Shown here: positions 1 to 6,151 of the stretch, in pieces
Position numbering within the stretch: the stretch's first letter is position 1
Layout of the letters: each line of letters opens with the position of its first letter
DNA from: an uncultured Prevotellaceae bacterium
GTDB taxonomy: Bacteria > Bacteroidota > Bacteroidia > Bacteroidales > Bacteroidaceae
NCBI GenBank assembly: GCA_946539475.1
Contig: CAMNHM010000069.1
Span: 1-14,020 of the forward strand
Direction: 5' to 3'
DNA length: 14,020 bases
The notes under the pieces: generated by a model
Seen by the model: the letters and a program-made list of their open reading frames with translations, nothing else
Told to the model about the DNA's origin: nothing
Databases searched by the model: none
Made by a program: the position numbers and the translations under genes

Positions 1-23
1 GCTACCTGCCTGTTTAGCGGATG

Positions 24-54
24 CAAAGGTACGAACTTTCTACCGATCACCAAA
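24..54 (-). promoter_or_regulatory. Leftward Bacteroidetes-type promoter for a gene beyond the left edge
   Basis: Read on the minus strand, a TTTG -33 box (51-54) is followed after exactly 19 bp by TACCTTTG (24-31), a full match to the TAnnTTTG -7 consensus of the Bacteroidetes primary sigma factor. Transcription would start near position 18 and run leftward out of the window. No coding start lies within 1-23, so the driven gene begins outside. The site lies downstream of the GSCFA gene stop and therefore starts a separate transcription unit from the luxS operon. Confidence 0.7.
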
Positions 55-88
55 ACTTTTCCGGGACTTTTTCACTAAAGCAGGAACG

Positions 89-115
89 AAAAAAGACACT
101 CTTGATGAGAATCAA
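89..115 (-). terminator. Weak candidate terminator after the luxS-fkp-GSCFA operon
   Basis: On the minus strand a 5-bp perfect stem (TTGAT/ATCAA, 102-106 with 111-115, 4-nt loop) is followed after a short spacer by a run of six T (89-94). It lies 27-53 bp past the GSCFA stop codon, the right place for operon termination. The stem is short and AT-rich and the T-run is separated from it, so this is only a weak candidate. Confidence 0.25.
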
Positions 116-141
116 CCTAAGAAAGCGGCTCTCCTTATTAT

Positions 142-957
142 TTATACGCACGCGCTAGAACGATAACGCTCAAGTAAGGAAGACTCCTGCTGACGCGCTC
201 GAGCGAGGAACGACTGATACTCGTCGCTCTCTGGAAAGAACGGCTTGTGCCCGAAAGCCTCCTTGATCGGCTTCCAGTCTCTCACGAACTGCTGAGCGAG
301 CGGACTGAGATAGAGGTCGTGGATATATTCCCAAATATACTCCACAGCCTGTGGCGATGGGTGGAGCATGTCGGGCTGGTAGAAGCGGTAGTCGCGCAGC
401 TCGTCCATCAGTATCTCATAGGCAGGGAAATACGACACGTGAGATGCTATCTGCGAGCGATGGGCAACGAGCTGATGAACAGCCAGAAGCAGCGTTGCTT
501 TCGACAGCTGACTCTCGTGGAAGCCATATTTGGCATAGCGGATTGGACTGACCGTGAGCACCACATGCACATCTGGGCGTCGCCCCACCAGGACGTCGAC
601 AGTCTGTTGGAGGTAGTCGGCACACTCGTCGACCGTCAGTTCCTCCTCTTGGAAGAGCTGCTGCGGCCGTTTCTGACAGTTATCGACAATTTCGCCCGTT
701 GAACGCAGCCGATAGACATGGTTGGTACCTAGCGTGAGGAAGACGACACGCGGTTTCTCGTCACATCGCTGAATGGTGTGAAGGATGGAAGCGGGATTAT
801 ACATCACTCCAAAGGGATTGACGACAACAGGGAAATGCTCCTCCGCAAAGCGGCGGCCGATGCTGTCGGCAAAGCACGACCCCACAAATAGCAACTGTTC
901 GAGCGGCTCTATCTGGAAGTCGGGCTTCCTGACATCGACGATTGTCCTAAACTCCAT
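142..957 (-). CDS. GSCFA domain-containing protein (SGNH-hydrolase-like)
   Basis: The 271-residue protein carries the name-giving GSCFA motif at residues 26-30 near its N-terminus, which is diagnostic for the GSCFA family of Bacteroidetes and related bacteria. The layout fits an SGNH-type hydrolase fold: Ser27 in the GSC block, Asn79 in a GTNH block (77-80), and a DMLH block with Asp196 and His199 near the C-terminus as the candidate acid and base. No signal peptide or membrane segment is visible, so it is probably cytoplasmic. The ATG at 955-957 lies 4 bp after the fkp stop, which suggests translational coupling and makes it the last gene of the luxS-fkp operon. Family members are uncharacterised in substrate. 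Acting on an acyl or acetyl group of a glycan is plausible from the fold and the fucose context, but this is inference. Confidence 0.88.
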   Translation of the reverse strand: MEFRTIVDVRKPDFQIEPLEQLLFVGSCFADSIGRRFAEEHFPVVVNPFGVMYNPASILHTIQRCDEKPRVVFLTLGTNHVYRLRSTGEIVDNCQKRPQQLFQEEELTVDECADYLQQTVDVLVGRRPDVHVVLTVSPIRYAKYGFHESQLSKATLLLAVHQLVAHRSQIASHVSYFPAYEILMDELRDYRFYQPDMLHPSPQAVEYIWEYIHDLYLSPLAQQFVRDWKPIKEAFGHKPFFPESDEYQSFLARARQQESSLLERYRSSACV

Positions 958-961
958 ATAC

Positions 962-3682
962 CTAGCTCCTACTTATTTGTAATCCACTCATTGACAACGA
1001 CATGTCAACAAACCTTGCATTGGCATTCTGGCGATGTTCGGTGAGTCGCTGTTTGATTCGTGCTGCCGCCTCGGGATCCCTTGCCACCATATAGAGATAG
1101 CCTCCCCCACCCGCTCCTGGCAGCTTGTAGCCAAGGCACAGATCGTCAACAAGGTCGGTGAGCTGCCTGACGGCGGCAGGATTTGTCCCGCTGTCGAGCG
1201 CCTGATTCTGTTGCCAGTTCTCGCGTAACAGCTTTCCCATGAGCGGAAAGTCCTGACGCTGTATAGCCTCATACATCTCGATGGCATGCTCCTTCATATG
1301 TCGGAGCAGCTGCAGCTGGTCGTGATTGTTGAGGAACATACGTCGCACGATCTCGGCCAATATCTGTTTTGCCGTGCGTGTGATGCCTGTATAGTAGAGC
1401 AGGTGACACTGGCGATATTCCGGCTGTGTGAAGACATCGGTAGGCAGCCATCTTGCCATTGGTTCCTGCGAGAATCCCGGCTGCGACTGCAGAAGTTTCA
1501 CACCTCCCAGCACGCCACCGAACTGGTCCTGCCATCCTCCACCCGTTGTAAGCAACTGTTCGAGTGCAAGCGTCCTACGCCCTATCTCGTTCTTGTCCCA
1601 GGCCAGCGAGCAGAAGTCGCTCACCGCTCCTAACACCGTAGCCGCGAGGATTGAGCTGGTGCCAAGACCGCTGCCAGCAGGTATGGCAGAGAGGAGCGTC
1701 AGCTCGATGCCTCCTCCAAATCCGACGAGCTGCTGCTCCAGGGAGTCAAACCGCTCGGCAGCAAACTGTGGAGCGAACCCTGCCAGCGACAATGCAGCCT
1801 TGGGGATGGAGAATGGCGACCCCACCTTATTATATTGTATGAGCTCTTCGTAGGTGCTTACCACCTCAGTAGCTCCAAGGTCAATGCTTCTGAGGACGAT
1901 ACGCGGCTGTGGGGAGGTCTTTATATATGCTTGCAGAGGCTGTTGGCCGTTAAGCTCAATAGCAAGGTTGACGACGTTACCCCCTTCAAGCAGGCAATAC
2001 GGCGGTGTGTCCGTCCACCCACCAGCAATGTCGATACGTACCGGGCTACGCGCCCATACTATCTGGTCGTGGCATACTGACAACCGCGGCATCTGTTTCT
2101 CATCCTGCAATTGCTGGATGATACCCTGGCGAAGCAGGTCGAAAGCGCGGGCACTCTCCCCCCGGAACATCGCATCATGGATGCGCGTCATCAGCGGGGC
2201 ATTGTCGGAGAGCGGTGGTGGCAGCGGAATATGGTTGTCGCGGAAAGCTTGCGAGGCATCGTCGAGGTCAAGCTGATAGAACACGCTATGCTCCCAGTTC
2301 CGTGCCAAGACTGTCCAGTTCGCCTTCCGGAACTCACTCCGTTGGCGGAAGAGGCGCTGAAGATTTGCCTGCGCCGACAATTGCTCAGCACTCAGCAACA
2401 GAGTATTGTCGGATGGCAGTCGCTGAGAAACGAGGAATGGCTCTATCTCTTCGGGGCGCAACACCGGAAACAGTGGTCGCTGCTGCTCTTCACCAGCAAA
2501 TCGGTCGTCGATATGATACCGTCTGACAGCATATCCCTCATCGTCCACGGGCACAATGTCGAGGCACTCGCCAGGCTGTAGTGTCAGCTGCCAGTCGTTC
2601 TCTGGCACACCAGTGACTATATTCTCCGTGGTGAGCTTCCAACGAGGCCCCACCCAACTGTTCTCGACCCAGATATCCTTATGTTCCTCACCAAAGGGAA
2701 TCTGCGTGATGGCATTCTGCACGAAGATTGAGGGATGTGGCTTGCGGTCGTGGTGCATGATACGGCGCTGGTCGGATACTACGTTCTGAAGCGACACCAT
2801 CGATGAGATCAGCTCTTTTGACGTTCCAAAGTGATAGAACTCTCCCCCTGGCAGAGGCACGACAGCCACCGATAGCTGCTGCAACTCATGATCGACAATT
2901 TCAGGATGCGTACCCAATGAGCGTCCGAACTCAGCATACAAGTCGTACGAGTTGAGAGACGAGAGACGAGAGTTGAGAGGACCTCCAGCCATGCAGCGTT
3001 TCATGAGCAGGCGGACAGCACGGTCGCTGAGTATCCACACTCCGATATCGGTCAGGTAGAAATGCTGCCGTTGCAGTTCGTTCAGGCGTTCTACGCTAGG
3101 CTTCTGCAGCATTTGCTTCAGCCGTTGCGGCGTATGCCTGTCTGACACAAACACCCCATGATTACGGGCGATGCTGGCATCGAGCCATAAGCCATAGCAC
3201 ACGACGTCAGCCTGCGGCACCGGTGACAACGGTTGGGAGGTACGGATAAAGACATCGCCACTGACCACCATCGTGTTCAGTCCCTCGGGGGCCTGCTGCA
3301 TGATCTGTTCGTATAAGGGCAGCTGCAGCGATAGCAAATCCTGCGCCAACCGCTGTCCTCGTTCCCATCTGAAGACAGGCACAGGTGTAAGGATCTTTCC
3401 CGACGGAGCATAAGCCGGCAGTCGGCGGCTCTGTCCGCCAGCATGCAGCAGTATCCTTTTCTCAGCTGCGAGCCATTCGTCGAACGTCCTGTCGGGGCAC
3501 TCATGCTCGTAGCACTGCATCAGCAGCCATGCCGTTCCTCCGCCACTGCCTATGCGATGCCCTTCCGGGTCGCATGTGCAAAAATAGTCGTCGGCAGGCA
3601 GTGCTGTGATGTCATGGAACACCGTCTCCCCCTTGCTGCCTTTTCTGACAAGGTTGGGTGGCAGCGACAACAGTTTTTTCAT
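962..3682 (-). CDS. fkp: Bifunctional L-fucokinase / L-fucose-1-phosphate guanylyltransferase
   Basis: The product (906 residues) salvages L-fucose to GDP-fucose: a C-terminal kinase makes fucose-1-phosphate and an N-terminal pyrophosphorylase adds GMP from GTP. GDP-fucose then serves fucosylation of capsule and glycoproteins. The N-terminal half has the GSGGGTAW segment (45-52) and the nucleotidyltransferase signature HAGGQSRRLP with K96. The C-terminal half is a GHMP kinase: VRIDIAGGWTDTPP from about 548, the ATP loop PAGSGLGTSS at 668-677, and a late glycine-rich LPGAGGGG motif near 855. I chose the ATG at 3682 because MKKLLSLPPNL matches the N-terminus I recall for Bacteroides Fkp. The open frame runs 55 codons further upstream, but that part is antisense to luxS. 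The gene lies 22 bp after luxS and 4 bp before the GSCFA gene. It is slightly shorter than the 949-residue B. fragilis enzyme. A 7-bp tandem repeat at 2951-2978 lies in frame (residues 235-244). Confidence 0.95.
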   Translation of the reverse strand: MKKLLSLPPNLVRKGSKGETVFHDITALPADDYFCTCDPEGHRIGSGGGTAWLLMQCYEHECPDRTFDEWLAAEKRILLHAGGQSRRLPAYAPSGKILTPVPVFRWERGQRLAQDLLSLQLPLYEQIMQQAPEGLNTMVVSGDVFIRTSQPLSPVPQADVVCYGLWLDASIARNHGVFVSDRHTPQRLKQMLQKPSVERLNELQRQHFYLTDIGVWILSDRAVRLLMKRCMAGGPLNSRLSSLNSYDLYAEFGRSLGTHPEIVDHELQQLSVAVVPLPGGEFYHFGTSKELISSMVSLQNVVSDQRRIMHHDRKPHPSIFVQNAITQIPFGEEHKDIWVENSWVGPRWKLTTENIVTGVPENDWQLTLQPGECLDIVPVDDEGYAVRRYHIDDRFAGEEQQRPLFPVLRPEEIEPFLVSQRLPSDNTLLLSAEQLSAQANLQRLFRQRSEFRKANWTVLARNWEHSVFYQLDLDDASQAFRDNHIPLPPPLSDNAPLMTRIHDAMFRGESARAFDLLRQGIIQQLQDEKQMPRLSVCHDQIVWARSPVRIDIAGGWTDTPPYCLLEGGNVVNLAIELNGQQPLQAYIKTSPQPRIVLRSIDLGATEVVSTYEELIQYNKVGSPFSIPKAALSLAGFAPQFAAERFDSLEQQLVGFGGGIELTLLSAIPAGSGLGTSSILAATVLGAVSDFCSLAWDKNEIGRRTLALEQLLTTGGGWQDQFGGVLGGVKLLQSQPGFSQEPMARWLPTDVFTQPEYRQCHLLYYTGITRTAKQILAEIVRRMFLNNHDQLQLLRHMKEHAIEMYEAIQRQDFPLMGKLLRENWQQNQALDSGTNPAAVRQLTDLVDDLCLGYKLPGAGGGGYLYMVARDPEAAARIKQRLTEHRQNANARFVDMSLSMSGLQISRS
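2951..2979 (-). repeat. Four-copy 7-bp tandem repeat inside fkp
   Basis: On the plus strand four contiguous heptamers are present: GTTGAGA, then two copies of GACGAGA, then GTTGAGA, plus the first base of a fifth unit. The unit consensus is G(T/A)(T/C)GAGA. On the coding strand they give the serine- and leucine-rich stretch LNSRLSSLNS in the guanylyltransferase half of Fkp. Seven is not a multiple of three, so gain or loss of one unit would shift the frame, while three units would add or remove seven residues in frame. The frame is open in this sequence. Confidence 0.85.
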
Positions 3683-3704
3683 ACGCCTCTGTAAATTAAA
3701 TCCA

Positions 3705-4181
3705 TTAGGGATAAGTGACGTTCTCATCTGAGAGCTTCTCGAGCACCTCCTCGAGATACCGTCGAGCCTCCCAGCGGGCCATTGGCAGGTCATGAAGCAG
3801 CCAGTTGCCACAGTCGCGAGGTGCGGCGCCAGGAATGTCCCCCTCAAAATCGGCTATAAAGCGGAACGTGCGTCGCATGAGGTCGGCAATGTCCATCGGC
3901 TGCAGGTTGCCACGCATCAGCAGGTAGTTGCCGGTGAGACAGCCCATCGGCCCCCAATAGACGATGCGATCCTTCCACTCAGGGTCGTTACGCAGGTATG
4001 TAGCCGCCAGGTGCTCAATGGTATGCAGAGCTCCTGGATGGACGGCTGGTTCACGGTTGGGTTCCTTCATTCGGATGTCGAAAGTGGTGACGACGTCGCC
4101 ACCTACCTCATCTCTTCTAGAGACATAGATGCCACGCAGCAGTCGCTCGTGGTCGATGGTAAAGCTAGGTATCTTGTTCAT
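3705..4181 (-). CDS. luxS: S-ribosylhomocysteine lyase (AI-2 synthase)
   Basis: LuxS cleaves S-ribosylhomocysteine to homocysteine and DPD, the precursor of autoinducer-2, in the cytoplasmic activated methyl cycle. At 158 residues it has the usual LuxS length. The metal site is intact: His53 and His57 in HTIEH, and Cys124 in DCGNW. The catalytic cysteine is Cys81 in the GCLTG motif, and His11 lies in the conserved DHERL segment. The ATG at 4179-4181 is preceded by a -7 promoter box only 8 bp upstream, so the transcript would have almost no leader. It is the first gene of a leftward operon with fkp (22 bp gap) and the GSCFA gene. Its partner enzyme, MTA/SAH nucleosidase, is encoded at 8130-8771 in another operon. 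Confidence 0.96.
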   Translation of the reverse strand: MNKIPSFTIDHERLLRGIYVSRRDEVGGDVVTTFDIRMKEPNREPAVHPGALHTIEHLAATYLRNDPEWKDRIVYWGPMGCLTGNYLLMRGNLQPMDIADLMRRTFRFIADFEGDIPGAAPRDCGNWLLHDLPMARWEARRYLEEVLEKLSDENVTYP

Positions 4182-4189
4182 TGTAGGTG

Positions 4190-4197
4190 CAAAGTTA
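4190..4197 (-). promoter_or_regulatory. -7 box for the luxS-fkp-GSCFA operon
   Basis: The minus strand reads TAACTTTG, a full match to TAnnTTTG, in an AT-rich divergent intergenic region. No clear TTTG -33 box is visible at the expected 19-21 bp spacing. Only 8 bp separate the box from the luxS ATG, so transcription should begin within a few bases of the start codon. I see no other promoter-like box between it and the divergent gene, but absence of the -33 box lowers certainty. Confidence 0.55.
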
Positions 4198-4311
4198 CGA
4201 ATAAACTATGGAATAAACGAACATCCGCCCAAATTATTTTCTCGTCAGGGTATTCCCAGCACTTCTTTTCGTAACAAAAACACGTCGAAAGCTAAAAATC
4301 TGCTATTATTT

Positions 4312-4343
4312 TTTGGCTATTAGCAGAATAATGACTACTTTTG
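4312..4343 (+). promoter_or_regulatory. Promoter for the exported-protein pair at 4435-8014
   Basis: A TTTG -33 box (4312-4315) is followed after 20 bp by TACTTTTG (4336-4343), an excellent Bacteroidetes housekeeping promoter. Transcription would start near 4350, giving a leader of about 85 nt. The bases just before the start codon (ataattaaacaaaagcgt) are A-rich with no Shine-Dalgarno sequence, as is common in this phylum. Confidence 0.75.
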
Positions 4344-4434
4344 CACCCACAAGATAACAAACTGTCGTCTTCAGCGGATGGAGCCGCCAACCAAGGAACC
4401 AGATTGTCTAACACACATAATTAAACAAAAGCGT

Positions 4435-6126
4435 ATGAAAAAGTTTACCCTTACCCTCGCTGCCGCCCTGCTGGCAGTGACCAGTGCGTTCAGTCAGACG
4501 GCTGCCAGCCTGCAGCCACTGACTAGTTTCAGTCCCAAGGCGTTGGCTCAGCAGCCACTGCAGCAGCTACAGCTGCCTGTTGCCCGCAATGCCCACCGTG
4601 CCCCTCTCTTCGAGCAGCCTGCCGGCAAGCTCTTCGACCAGGTGGTCGCCTCGTATGGTGGTTACGGTCGTAACTGGCTCTATGGCCTGATGGACGTGAG
4701 CACCGATGGTGGCATGGGCAAAATTGTGGAAGGCGACGATGGCAACATCTACATCTACAACCTCCCAACCTATGTCAACTGTGAATCGTGGGTAAAGTGC
4801 GAGCGTGCCGAGGGCGACACCATCGTCATCAAGAAGCAGATGATCGACCAGCGCGAGGGCTCTGAGGCCGTCTACGACTATTACATCACCCGCGTGGTGT
4901 GGCAATGGACCGACGAGGCTGCCGGCGAGGGAGTCTTCGTCGAGGAAGAAGGCGACATCAAGCTGCTCTACAACAACGGCGAGCTTCGCAGCACCGACGA
5001 GAACAAAGACCCATTCCAGGAGGGCAGCTATGCCATCGGCTGCGTCTACACTACCGACGGCACGACCTTCACCTGGGAGGGAGCCACCAACTGGAACCTG
5101 TTCTACCAGCCACTTACCGAAGGTCTCGTCGAGCTGCCCGAGGGTGCTGAACTCGAGACCATCACCGTCAGCTATAAGAACGTCAATGGCAATCCTGCCG
5201 CTGAGCAGGTAAAGGTGGCCTTCGTCGGCAACGAGGTCTATCTGAATGTCTATCAGCAGGGTGTCTACGTCAAGGGCACAATTGAGGGCGACAAGCTTAC
5301 CTTCAAGAGCGGCCAGTACATCGGTAACTACGCCGGCCAGTACTATCTGTTCTTCGTGGGCGAGCGCTACTACACCATCCACGACGATGCCACCGACCAG
5401 GACGTTCAGGCAGCAGAGCTTCTCGACGCCCTCGTATTCGACTACGATGCCGAGAAGCGTTCGTTCAAGACCGACGACGTACTCGTCATCAACGTGGGCA
5501 AGAACACCACGCACCTCTACCTGACAGCACTCGTTGCTCCATATTTCTACTTCTACGAAGAGGTGCCTGCCACACCTGCCGACCCTGTCGTCACCAACTA
5601 CAACGCCACGTTGAGCCAGTGGGGCTACAACGCTCTGCAGTTCACCATTTCTGCCACCGACGTCGATGGAAACTTCATCGTGCCGGAGAAGCTTACTTGG
5701 CGCGCCTGGATTGACGACGAGCCGTTCATATTCTCGCCCGACGACTACGAAGACCTGACTGAGGAGATGGAGGAGATTCCCTATGGTTTCTCCCTGCCCA
5801 GCTTCGACATCTACACGTCGTTCTACACCTTCTACTTCGAGCCTGCCAAGAATGTCGGCATCCAGACTATCTATCGCGGTGGCGGCGAGGAGCGTCGCTC
5901 CAACATCGTCTATTTCGACCTGGCCACCAGCCAGATCGTGAAGGAGGTAGACGAGGAGTTTATCGTCACCTCCGTCCATGAGACGCCCGCACAGGCAAAG
6001 GCTGTGAGCACCATCTACCACGATGCTGCCGGACGCATTGTGAAGGCCGATGCCAAGGGCTTCGTGGTGAAGACCGTGACCCTTGCCGATGGCACTACCC
6101 GCAGCTTCAAGCAGATTCGGAAGTAA
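4435..6126 (+). CDS. Exported acidic protein of unknown function with C-terminal sorting-like tail
   Basis: I do not recognise a named family. The 563-residue product begins with a clear Sec signal peptide (MKKFTLTLAAALLAV, cleavage likely after Ser20 in SAFS-Q), followed by a Q/L-rich linker (37-47). The body is beta-type in character, rich in Tyr, Gly, Asp and Glu, with two looser parts: about 60-395 and, after the proline-containing linker TPADPVV (about 400-407), a second beta region to about 510. The last 40 residues (524-563) contain a degenerate YHDAAGR motif followed by a hydrophobic strand and a basic end (DGTTRSFKQIRK). This resembles the C-terminal tails of Bacteroidetes exported proteins. 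I chose the internal ATG at 4435 because it opens the signal peptide; the frame is open from 4378 but those 19 residues are hydrophilic. The gene shares a promoter with the next gene, 25 bp downstream. A surface or secreted role is inferred; no catalytic motif was seen. Confidence 0.85.
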   Translation: MKKFTLTLAAALLAVTSAFSQTAASLQPLTSFSPKALAQQPLQQLQLPVARNAHRAPLFEQPAGKLFDQVVASYGGYGRNWLYGLMDVSTDGGMGKIVEGDDGNIYIYNLPTYVNCESWVKCERAEGDTIVIKKQMIDQREGSEAVYDYYITRVVWQWTDEAAGEGVFVEEEGDIKLLYNNGELRSTDENKDPFQEGSYAIGCVYTTDGTTFTWEGATNWNLFYQPLTEGLVELPEGAELETITVSYKNVNGNPAAEQVKVAFVGNEVYLNVYQQGVYVKGTIEGDKLTFKSGQYIGNYAGQYYLFFVGERYYTIHDDATDQDVQAAELLDALVFDYDAEKRSFKTDDVLVINVGKNTTHLYLTALVAPYFYFYEEVPATPADPVVTNYNATLSQWGYNALQFTISATDVDGNFIVPEKLTWRAWIDDEPFIFSPDDYEDLTEEMEEIPYGFSLPSFDIYTSFYTFYFEPAKNVGIQTIYRGGGEERRSNIVYFDLATSQIVKEVDEEFIVTSVHETPAQAKAVSTIYHDAAGRIVKADAKGFVVKTVTLADGTTRSFKQIRK

Positions 6127-6151
6127 CCACTAGCATCCCCATCCCTACGAG

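Noticed and set aside
3683..3847. 55-codon upstream extension of the fkp frame
   Set aside because: It overlaps luxS in another frame and gives an arginine- and serine-rich sequence without similarity to Fkp N-termini. The start at 3682 gives the expected N-terminus.
4365..4390. Possible riboswitch or structured leader before the exported-protein pair
   Set aside because: Only a 4-bp GCGG/CCGC stem could be drawn, which is too weak to claim a regulatory RNA.
4378..4434. 19-codon upstream extension of the exported protein frame
   Set aside because: It is hydrophilic and would bury the signal peptide. The ATG at 4435 directly opens a classic MKK signal sequence after an A-rich leader.
4567..6021. 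Long open frame (484 codons) on the minus strand, opposite the exported protein gene
   Set aside because: It is a shadow of a well-supported plus-strand gene with signal peptide and promoter. The translation is monotonously Val/Asp/Leu-rich, as expected from antisense reading of codon-biased DNA, and shows no motif.
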